Assembly (NCBI GenBank): GCA_003152975.1
Contig: PMBP01000080.1
Location: 5,100-10,294, forward strand
Direction of reading: 5' to 3'
From: Phycisphaerales bacterium
GTDB lineage: Bacteria; Planctomycetota; Phycisphaerae; Sedimentisphaerales; Anaerohalosphaeraceae
Length of the DNA stretch: 5,195 bases
The notes below the pieces were generated by a model, which saw nothing but the letters and a program-made list of their open reading frames with translations, did no database searches and was not told the origin of the DNA. Position numbers and translations under genes: made by a program. Positions 1 through 5,195 of this stretch are shown here, piece by piece. Positions within the stretch are counted from its first letter, which is position 1. Every line of letters begins with the position of its first letter.

Positions 1-1
1 C

Positions 2-133
2 GCCCGACTGATGGAACAATACCGGCTCAGCGGTACCTGGTACTTGGAACACCCGACCGATCCAACCCCCGCAGCCGAATTGGCCGAATCCATGACATCG
101 AATGATCCGTCTCCCGTCTTGACCGGAGGATGA
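2..133 (+). CDS. C-terminal fragment of an unidentified protein
   Basis: An open frame enters from the left edge and runs 43 codons to a TGA at 131-133. The visible tail begins ARLMEQYRLSGTWYLEHP and ends in a Pro/Ser/Thr-containing stretch closing with LTGG. The hydrophilic, coil-like tail has no membrane segment and no motif I can assign, so I give no function. That this is a real gene end is inferred from three things: the frame stays open to the edge, the first part looks like protein with aromatic and charged residues, and it stops 12 bases before the flippase start on the same strand. It lies in the same reading frame as the flippase, separated by this one stop and four sense codons. 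From its position, a role in polysaccharide synthesis is likely but unproven. Confidence 0.5.
   Translation, partial: ARLMEQYRLSGTWYLEHPTDPTPAAELAESMTSNDPSPVLTGG
125..129 (+). promoter_or_regulatory. Shine-Dalgarno-like GGAGG before the flippase gene
   Basis: A GGAGG pentamer sits at the end of the upstream gene. It is 16 bases from the ATG at 146, longer than the usual 5-10, and directly abuts another ATG at 130. It is the strongest ribosome-binding-like string near this junction, but its spacing suits neither start well. Confidence 0.35.
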
Positions 134-145
134 AAGAACCCTACT

Positions 146-1519
146 ATGGCCACCCTGACGCTACCGTCGCAACTTCCAGACATTCTACCCGTCCATGAAT
201 CCCCAACGACCCCATCCTTGCCGGCCAGTCCGCTGAATCCATCCGGCACAACCTCCTCCCTTCGCAATTCCTTCACCGAATGCATGGCCGTGCTCGCTGA
301 TCAGTCAGGGTATAGCGCCGTTACCTTTCTGGCGGGATTGCTCCTGGCCCGAGTCTGCACCAAAACCGAGTACGGATTCTTTGTCCTCGGCATGTCGATG
401 GTATTTACCGGCGAGGTGATCCTCATCAGTCTGATCGCCATCCCCTATACGGTCCTGTGCCACGACCGAAACGGAACAGACCGGCGGATCTACGCGGGTC
501 ACTGCCTGATCCAACAGGGTTTGTTATCGCTGGGGGTCATCGGCCTGTTCGGACTGATCCATCTGGTGGCCCAATGGGTCGGACATCCAACCGAACTGAC
601 GGGCTGGATGTTGGGCTTTTCCGTCGCCGCCGGCTTGATTCACCTGCGAACATTTGCGCGCTCGGTGTTGTTGGCCGAGATCCGGGTCTGGAAGAATCTG
701 GCCGCAGGGTTGGCGATGAACCTGTTGATCGCACTGGGCTTGCTGGCCCTGTATGTGGGTGGAGGGTTATCCATCGTATCGGCCACAGCGATTCTGGCAT
801 GTGGTGCAGCCGCATTTGCCGTGACCACCCTGGATTTTCACTCCGTCCTGCGGCCGATTCAACCCGGCCGCTTTCTCGATGATTGCCGGACCAATTGGAA
901 TTATGGCAAGTGGGTCCTCCTGGCCAGCGGAATCAATCTCATGGGTATCCGTATCTTTCCATGGCTGACCTTGCTGTGGTGGGATCCCCAGACGGTCGCC
1001 ACGGTCGGCGTCCTCTCGACCCTGGCCTGTGCCATTCGTCCCGCCATCCAGGCAAGCATGAGCTATCTGATCCCCAGTCTTTCCCGGCAGGCCCGCCTCC
1101 TCGGCACATCCCAGGCGATCTCCGACGGTCTTCATACCGCCGGGCTTACGGCGGTCTTGGGACTGCTTTTCACCCTGGGTATGGGTCTTTTCGGTGACAC
1201 GATAACCCGCCTGCTCTATACCGATCAATACGGTTGCCACGGTTTTTCACTGCTGTTGTTTTCAGCCGCCATGTCCCTCAAGGCCGTCGATGTGCCCCTC
1301 CGAGCCGCGCTGACGGCCGTTCAGAATCCCCAGATCCTTTCCCTCGGTCCGATCGTCGCAACCCTCGTAGCTGTGGGTTGCGCGTTGTTCCTGATTCCTC
1401 AGTTCGGCGTGTCCGGCGTTGCGGTTTCCGTCCTGATCCACAGCATGGGATGCATGGCCGTCGATCTCGGATACGCCATGATCCATCGAAAAACAGCCGC
1501 TGTTCCCGATCCAGTTTAA
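146..1519 (+). CDS. Polysaccharide flippase, Wzx/MATE-like membrane protein
   Basis: This 457-residue protein has about twelve hydrophobic segments, at roughly residues 50-70, 76-100, 122-142, 152-176, 188-204, 208-228, 255-275, 284-310, 330-350, 366-386, 398-418 and 422-445. That count, the length and the Gly/Ala/Leu-rich helices broken by short Arg-containing loops fit the polysaccharide-transport (Wzx) branch of the MOP flippase superfamily. Members move lipid-linked oligosaccharide units across the inner membrane. The segment near residues 372-395, with KAVDVPLRAALTAVQNP, resembles the region of such transporters where helices 10-11 pair. The first 40 residues are unusual: 21 of 40 are Pro, Ser or Thr, with no membrane segment. 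An internal ATG at 284 (Met47) would remove this tail, but I see no Shine-Dalgarno there. ATG 146 is the first possible start after the in-frame stop at 131-133. The neighbouring glycosyltransferases and polymerase-type gene support the assignment. The exact substrate cannot be read from sequence. Confidence 0.85.
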   Translation: MATLTLPSQLPDILPVHESPTTPSLPASPLNPSGTTSSLRNSFTECMAVLADQSGYSAVTFLAGLLLARVCTKTEYGFFVLGMSMVFTGEVILISLIAIPYTVLCHDRNGTDRRIYAGHCLIQQGLLSLGVIGLFGLIHLVAQWVGHPTELTGWMLGFSVAAGLIHLRTFARSVLLAEIRVWKNLAAGLAMNLLIALGLLALYVGGGLSIVSATAILACGAAAFAVTTLDFHSVLRPIQPGRFLDDCRTNWNYGKWVLLASGINLMGIRIFPWLTLLWWDPQTVATVGVLSTLACAIRPAIQASMSYLIPSLSRQARLLGTSQAISDGLHTAGLTAVLGLLFTLGMGLFGDTITRLLYTDQYGCHGFSLLLFSAAMSLKAVDVPLRAALTAVQNPQILSLGPIVATLVAVGCALFLIPQFGVSGVAVSVLIHSMGCMAVDLGYAMIHRKTAAVPDPV

Positions 1520-1544
1520 GCCGGTGATATTCGAACGATCAACG

Positions 1545-1763
1545 ATGCCAGACTCTACACCCCTTCTCCTGGAAATGAAATCGGCCAATCCAATCAAAAC
1601 GAAAGTGGAACTCCGCAAGCCCTTGAGTCGGCGATTTGTCCTCCAGCCGGCGATCGTGAACCGGGCCGGCCATGAATTGTCCCACTCGAAGGATTTCAAT
1701 TTTTCCCCTCAAGGTCTCGGATACGGCGCCACCCATCAGATCCTCTGCGAGATGACCCTATGA
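1545..1763 (+). CDS. Possible small coupled gene, hypothetical protein
   Basis: This frame encodes about 72 residues from ATG 1545, or 79 from GTG 1524, which lies 4 bases after the flippase stop. It ends at TGA 1761-1763, overlapping the next gene's ATG at 1760 as ATGA, the same overlap as the junction at 3085. That overlap and its filling of an otherwise empty gap in a tight operon are the main support. The product is basic in its first half (KTKVELRKPLSRRF), has no clear membrane segment or signal peptide, and carries one Cys near the C-terminus. I recognise no family. Against it, neither start has a Shine-Dalgarno, third-codon positions seem less C-biased than in neighbouring genes, and the early codons include ATA, TCA and CGA. 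It could be a decayed remnant or plain spacer. Confidence 0.35.
   Translation: MPDSTPLLLEMKSANPIKTKVELRKPLSRRFVLQPAIVNRAGHELSHSKDFNFSPQGLGYGATHQILCEMTL
1760..1763 (+). other. ATGA stop/start overlap before first glycosyltransferase
   Basis: The TGA closing the small candidate frame shares bases with the ATG of the glycosyltransferase. Such 4-base overlaps usually mean translational coupling. Only a weak GAG (1749-1751, 8 bases upstream) could serve as a ribosome-binding site, so re-initiation would help translation if the small frame is translated. Confidence 0.5.
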
Positions 1764-3088
1764 CACAGACCTTTCAAAGCCAACCACGCCCCCGCATCCT
1801 CGTGGAATCCTACGAGTGCAGCCCTGCGATGGATCATGCCCCCGGATCCGCGTGGCAAATCCTGTCGCGTCTGGCCCGCTGGTTCGACCTGTGGATCCTC
1901 ACCGAAGAATCCCAATACCGCCAACAAATCGTCGATCACCTGCGCGGCGATCCCGACCTGTCGGGCCGGATGAACTTTGTCTTTCTGCGTCGTCCTTGCC
2001 CGAGAGGATTCGGCCGCAAGAGGCCCGCCCTTCCCCTTCGGGAAGTCTTTGAAAATCGCCTCTGGGCGCGACAGGCCTACGCCCTGGCCCTGCAGCTCCA
2101 CGCACGAATCGGCTTTGACCTGGCCCATCACCTCCGATCCAATTCCTTCCGTTTGCCCGGCCTGCTGTGGAAACTGCCCATTCCCTTTGTCTGGGGGCCG
2201 ACGGGCGGAACGATCGAATTTCCCCGAAGCATGATGCCCATCCTCACAAGCAAAGAACGGCTGATCTACTCGCTCCGCAATACAATCAACTCCCTGCAAT
2301 TCCGTTTCAGTCCTCTGGTTCGAAATGCCGCCCGCCGCGCCGCCGGACTTCTGGCACAAACCTCACAGGATCAACGGGACTTTCTCCGGATCCATCATCG
2401 CCACGCCATCCTCGCCCACGAGCAGGCCTCCAAACCCCGCGGCGGTTCCATCCATCGCTATGCGCCCACCCGCCGACTGCACATCGCATGGATCGGCCGA
2501 TTCATCGACAGTAAGGCCCTGCCCATTCTCCTCAAGGCGGTCTCCGATCCGGGGATTCAATCCCGGATCACCTTGCACATCATCGGGGATGGTCCCAAAC
2601 AAACCGACTGGCAGGCGCAGGCCGAACAACTCGGCGTGCAATCCTGCTGCGTCTGGCATGGATGGCTTGGCCAGCGAGAAACCCTCGAACAGCTCGATCG
2701 CTGTGATCTGATGGCTTTTACCAGTCTTCGCGATGCCACCTCCACCACCGTTCTTCAGGCCCTCTCGCTTGGCGTGCCGATCGTCTGCTTCCACATCTGC
2801 GGCTTCGGCGACATTATTGATTCGTCCTGCGGTATTCCCATCCCGGTTGAAAATCCCCAACAGGCCGTCCGCGATTTCCGCGCCGCCATCGTCGGGATCC
2901 TCGACCATCCCGAACGCATCGAACGCCTCAGCGCCGGTACCCTGAACGCCGCCGGCCACTATTCATGGGATCATTTGGTCGAACAGATCCGCGGCGTCTG
3001 GCATTCAGCTCTGGGTCTTGCCCAACCCGATTCGTCGCCCATCGAAAACACTCCCTGGGAAATTGCCGCGCCGATATCCTTATCATGA
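1760..3088 (+). CDS. GT4-type glycosyltransferase with a variant catalytic-site motif
   Basis: This 442-residue cytoplasmic or membrane-associated enzyme has the two-domain GT-B layout. The N-terminal acceptor domain (about 10-220) starts with a beta strand and a Gly-containing loop (ILVESYECSP, then APGSAW near 27-32). It carries AHHLRS at 122-127 and WGPTGG at 145-150, a signature of GT4 enzymes resembling WGPVGGG. The C-terminal nucleotide-sugar domain (about 238-415) has WIGRFIDSKAL (Arg247, Lys252), HIIGDGPK at 273-280 and HGW at 300-302. The segment TSLRDATSTTVLQALSLGVP corresponds to the usual EX7E region, but the two acidic positions read Asp325 and Gln333. Everything else in the fold looks intact and the frame is uninterrupted. 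The likely role is transfer of a sugar from a nucleotide-sugar donor to a lipid-linked glycan; donor and acceptor are unknown. It overlaps the following gene by 4 bases. The roughly 25 C-terminal residues after the last helix are Pro/Ser-rich and probably disordered. Confidence 0.9.
   Translation: MTQTFQSQPRPRILVESYECSPAMDHAPGSAWQILSRLARWFDLWILTEESQYRQQIVDHLRGDPDLSGRMNFVFLRRPCPRGFGRKRPALPLREVFENRLWARQAYALALQLHARIGFDLAHHLRSNSFRLPGLLWKLPIPFVWGPTGGTIEFPRSMMPILTSKERLIYSLRNTINSLQFRFSPLVRNAARRAAGLLAQTSQDQRDFLRIHHRHAILAHEQASKPRGGSIHRYAPTRRLHIAWIGRFIDSKALPILLKAVSDPGIQSRITLHIIGDGPKQTDWQAQAEQLGVQSCCVWHGWLGQRETLEQLDRCDLMAFTSLRDATSTTVLQALSLGVPIVCFHICGFGDIIDSSCGIPIPVENPQQAVRDFRAAIVGILDHPERIERLSAGTLNAAGHYSWDHLVEQIRGVWHSALGLAQPDSSPIENTPWEIAAPISLS
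3085..3088 (+). other. ATGA stop/start overlap, glycosyltransferase to polymerase
   Basis: The glycosyltransferase TGA (3086-3088) overlaps the ATG at 3085. No Shine-Dalgarno is visible just upstream, which suggests translation of the membrane protein depends on ribosomes finishing the preceding gene. This junction also decides the start of the downstream gene. Confidence 0.75.
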
Positions 3089-4311
3089 AAACCCTCGCCA
3101 TCCATCCCGGTCCGATCACCCATCTCCGGACATTCGTCACCGAATATAGCCCCGAGCAGTTCTTCTTCGACGCGATCGCCGTTTCGACGATCCTGGCCGA
3201 AATGGGCGAGATCGATTTCGCCGGATTCGCCTTTCGCGGATGGGCATGGGTCATTGTCCTGATCCTGTCGGTCGTGTTCCTCATCCCCAACCGACGACGC
3301 AAGCCTATCGGATGGTCCTGGCTGGTCTGGCTTCCATGGTTCGTCTGGATGTTCGAAAAAACTGACTTCAACAATCCCACGGCCGTACAGCGATTTTTCA
3401 TCTTCTCCACGCCCGTCCTGGCCCTGTGGGTCACCCAGGGATTTCGTGAGGTCACCATCGATATGCTCCGGCGTAGCTTCCGTCTGCTTGCGGTGGGTTC
3501 CGTCATTCTCTATCTCCTGGCCGCAATCCAGGACGGCAGCCGTTTGGCTATGGTCGAGTGGTACAGCATCGCCGGAATCGCGATGACCTTCACGCTGCTG
3601 GCCGTTGAAGCCATGTCGGGTTTTGTCCTCAATGCCCGCAAAGGCCTTATCCTGTTTGGCCTTTATCTGCTGATCCTTCTGGCCACCGAATCGCGCATGC
3701 CGGTCATCCTTCTTCCCCTGCTCTTTCTGCTCGGAAGCCGGTTCCGGCAACCCCTTCTCAAACCGGCCCTGAGTTTGTTTCTGGTCGTCGGAGGATTGAC
3801 TCTGTTCTACGCCGAACCCGTCCAGGAAAACCTGTTTATCCGGGGCTATGGCTCCCTGGCCGACGCGTTTTCGTTCAATCCCGAGGTTATTAGTTTATCC
3901 GGGCGTCTGAACGCCTGGCCGCAGTTTATCCACAATGCCGAAGATATCTGGTTCGGAGACGGAGCCGCCTCCTCGGTTGAATTCGGCAATGTCACCTTCG
4001 GCGGCTGGTCCCATCCTCATAACGAATATATCCGGGTCCTGATCGACTATGGAATCGTCGGCATGGTCCTGCTGTCGATTCCCGTCGTCGTCATGCTCTA
4101 CCGACTGTACCGCTCCCGGCCGGATCCGGTCGCCGATCCTCAACGACGCTGGTTCTGGTCCACCTGCTTTTTCGGAATCACCGCCATGCTCCTGCTGGGG
4201 ATCAGCGGGAATGTCTTAATGTATATCGCCTACATCGGTAATATGCTATTCGCCGTGATCGGCTGTTACTGGTCCTCGGCTCCGGAGTCCAACCGATGCG
4301 CATCGCGCTGA
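3085..4311 (+). CDS. O-antigen ligase/polymerase-family membrane protein (Wzy or WaaL type)
   Basis: This 408-residue polytopic inner-membrane protein has about ten hydrophobic stretches, including roughly residues 28-48, 52-68, 77-90, 104-117, 133-148, 160-180, 187-217 (likely two), 226-242, 322-341 and 358-398 (likely two). Between residues 243 and 320 lies a large polar loop, expected to be periplasmic. The features typical of the O-antigen ligase/polymerase family are visible: TESRMP at 201-206, SGRLNAW at 272-278 at the start of the loop, and SHPHNEYIRVLIDYGIVG at 309-326 at its end. The conserved Arg and His residues (Arg204, Arg274, His312) match positions known to matter in the family. 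Such proteins polymerise undecaprenyl-linked repeat units or transfer glycan to a final acceptor. The polymerase and ligase groups share this fold, so I leave the symbol blank; the adjacent flippase makes polymerase somewhat more likely. An upstream ATG at 2965 would overlap the previous gene by over 120 bases and adds a non-hydrophobic leader, so ATG 3085 is preferred. Confidence 0.85.
   Translation: MKTLAIHPGPITHLRTFVTEYSPEQFFFDAIAVSTILAEMGEIDFAGFAFRGWAWVIVLILSVVFLIPNRRRKPIGWSWLVWLPWFVWMFEKTDFNNPTAVQRFFIFSTPVLALWVTQGFREVTIDMLRRSFRLLAVGSVILYLLAAIQDGSRLAMVEWYSIAGIAMTFTLLAVEAMSGFVLNARKGLILFGLYLLILLATESRMPVILLPLLFLLGSRFRQPLLKPALSLFLVVGGLTLFYAEPVQENLFIRGYGSLADAFSFNPEVISLSGRLNAWPQFIHNAEDIWFGDGAASSVEFGNVTFGGWSHPHNEYIRVLIDYGIVGMVLLSIPVVVMLYRLYRSRPDPVADPQRRWFWSTCFFGITAMLLLGISGNVLMYIAYIGNMLFAVIGCYWSSAPESNRCASR
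4284..4287 (+). promoter_or_regulatory. Ribosome-binding site GGAG for second glycosyltransferase
   Basis: GGAG lies 8 bases before the ATG at 4296, inside the end of the polymerase-type gene. It is the best-placed Shine-Dalgarno in the window and fixes the start of the downstream gene, which overlaps its neighbour by 16 bases. Confidence 0.65.
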
Positions 4312-5195
4312 TCCACAATGACTATGCCGCCGTCAGCGGCGAAGAAATTATGGTCCGCCGAATCGAGCGTCTTCTCCGCCAAAACGGCCACGAGGTCTTC
4401 GTCTGGTATCCCACCAGCCGCGGGCTCCTCGGTTCGGTATGCCGGCAGGCCGCCGCGTTTGTTGGGGGAATCTACAATCCCATCGCGCGCCGCCGGATGC
4501 GCCGTTTTCTTCGGGAAACGCGACCCGAACTCATCCAGGTTCAAAATCTCTACCCGCTGTTGTCGCCATCGATCCTCCTGGAGGCCCGAGATCACACGAT
4601 TCCCATCGTGATGCGATGCGCCAACTATCGCCTGCTGTGTCCGACGGGACTGATGATGCGCGACGGCCGGATCTGTCGCGATTGCTGGCACGGCCGCGAA
4701 TGGAACGCCGTCCTGCACAATTGCGAAAACCGTTGCCTGAAAAGCATTGCCTATGCCTTGCGAAACTATGTTGCCCATACCCATCGCTGGTACCTTGACA
4801 CCATTTCCGCCTTCTACGCCCAGACCGAATTCCAGCGGCAAATCCTCATCGAAGGCGGTCTTCCCGCCGATCGTATCTCCGTCATCCCCAACATGATCGA
4901 GCCGGCCGCACCCGCATCAGGCCCCGGTTCCATCGTCGGATTCATCGGTCGTCTCAGCCCGGAAAAAGGCGTCGATACCCTTCTTGCCGCCGCCAAGCTC
5001 CTTCCGGAGATCCCCTTTGCCGCCGCAGGATCCTTTCAGGCCATGCCGGATTTACCCAGCCGATTGCCGATCAACTTGCGCCTCCTCGGAGCCATCGAAC
5101 CCGCCGGCATTTCGGATTTCTACAATCGATGCCGCTTTACCCTCCTGCCCAGCGTCTGTCTGGAGGGTTTTCCCTCGACGATCCTCGAATCCATG
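4296..5195 (+). CDS. GT4-type glycosyltransferase with cysteine cluster, 3' end outside window
   Basis: Exactly 300 codons are visible and the frame is still open at the edge; full-length relatives are typically about 370-420 residues. The N-terminus MRIALIHNDY followed by SGEE (14-17), then GHEVFVW, is the usual first strand and donor/acceptor-loop region of GT4 enzymes. Residues 78-90 (ELIQVQNLYPLLS) match the 'pDvvhvhn.fpllsp' strand of that group. Between residues 108 and 147 is a cysteine-rich segment, with Cys108, Cys115, Cys127, Cys130, Cys143 and Cys147 and the strings LLCPTG, RDGRICRDC and LHNC. I know this from a GT4 subgroup, where its role (perhaps metal binding) is not settled. 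The C-terminal domain shows IPNMIE at 197-202, FIGRLSPEKGVDTLL at 216-230 with Arg219 and Lys224, and a canonical EX7E of Glu290 and Glu298 in LEGFPSTILES. It probably adds a sugar to the same lipid-linked glycan. The remaining C-terminus lies beyond the window, so completeness cannot be judged. Confidence 0.9.
   Translation, partial: MRIALIHNDYAAVSGEEIMVRRIERLLRQNGHEVFVWYPTSRGLLGSVCRQAAAFVGGIYNPIARRRMRRFLRETRPELIQVQNLYPLLSPSILLEARDHTIPIVMRCANYRLLCPTGLMMRDGRICRDCWHGREWNAVLHNCENRCLKSIAYALRNYVAHTHRWYLDTISAFYAQTEFQRQILIEGGLPADRISVIPNMIEPAAPASGPGSIVGFIGRLSPEKGVDTLLAAAKLLPEIPFAAAGSFQAMPDLPSRLPINLRLLGAIEPAGISDFYNRCRFTLLPSVCLEGFPSTILESM

Noticed and set aside
130..198. A 22-codon frame starting at ATG 130 in overlap with the upstream stop.
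   Set aside because: It has no properly spaced ribosome-binding site and no recognisable peptide. I kept it only as part of the start-site finding.
457..882. Alternate-frame open stretch of 141 codons inside the flippase gene.
   Set aside because: The product is Arg/Gly/Pro-rich without hydrophobic segments, and it sits entirely within a convincing membrane-protein frame.
1646..1670. Inverted repeat GCCGGC (1646-1651) and GCCGGC (1665-1670) with a 13-base loop, considered as a terminator.
   Set aside because: The stem is only 6 pairs of a self-palindromic string, no T-run follows directly, and it lies within the candidate small gene. It is likely chance in GC-rich DNA.
1520..1759. Possible internal promoter in the interval between the flippase and the glycosyltransferase.
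   Set aside because: I found no paired -35 and -10 boxes at suitable spacing. The TTGAGT near 1623 and TTGTCC near 1677 have no matching -10 sequence.
1736..2359. Long antisense open frame opposite the first glycosyltransferase, with similar ones at 2363-2959, 2928-3506 and 2971-3750.
   Set aside because: Their products are low-complexity, Gly/Asp/Arg-rich and lack family motifs. Such frames arise from C-rich third codon positions opposite well-supported genes.
2965..3084. Upstream extension of the polymerase-type gene to an ATG at 2965 (40 extra residues).
   Set aside because: The extra residues lie over the end of the glycosyltransferase, are hydrophilic and Cys/Arg-rich, and resemble a frame shadow. 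ATG 3085 gives the same ATGA overlap style as the junction at 1760.
4266..4841. Antisense frame opposite the second glycosyltransferase, plus same-strand frames at 4318-4611 and 4439-4798.
   Set aside because: The sense frame from 4296 carries SGEE, the cysteine cluster and EX7E with no interruption, so these others are shadows.

Overview
The window is a densely packed, single-strand (+) fragment of a bacterial surface-polysaccharide (O-antigen, capsule or exopolysaccharide) biosynthesis cluster. GC content looks to be in the high fifties (estimated by eye), and codons ending in C are favoured. Shine-Dalgarno signals are weak or absent at most starts, and genes follow each other by 4-16 base overlaps. 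The sequence fits a moderately GC-rich Gram-negative-type bacterium. The proteins have the flavour of environmental lineages such as Planctomycetota and relatives, but that is an impression and not a supported taxonomic call.

Layout from left to right: (1) the last 43 codons of an unidentified gene (2-133); (2) a 457-residue multi-pass membrane protein of the polysaccharide flippase (Wzx/MATE-like) type (146-1519); (3) a 240-base interval holding a possible small coupled gene of about 72 residues (1545-1763), unknown and only tentatively real; (4) a 442-residue GT-B glycosyltransferase of the GT4 type (1760-3088); (5) a 408-residue polytopic O-antigen ligase/polymerase-type protein (3085-4311); (6) the first 300 residues of a second GT4-type glycosyltransferase (4296 to the window edge), which has an inserted cysteine cluster.

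Together this is the core of a Wzx/Wzy-type pathway. Glycosyltransferases add sugars to a lipid-linked oligosaccharide on the cytoplasmic face of the inner membrane, the flippase moves it across, and the polymerase/ligase-type protein joins or transfers units on the far side. No terminator or credible internal promoter was seen, so the genes are probably one transcript that begins upstream of the window and continues beyond it.

I found no RNA genes, insertion sequences, CRISPR arrays or attachment sites. The most notable points are the replacement of the usual EX7E motif by DX7Q in the first glycosyltransferase, the candidate small gene between the flippase and that enzyme, an awkward translation start for the flippase, the cysteine cluster in the last enzyme, and a roughly three-fold excess of GATC tetramers. 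None of these by itself shows a new biological system.
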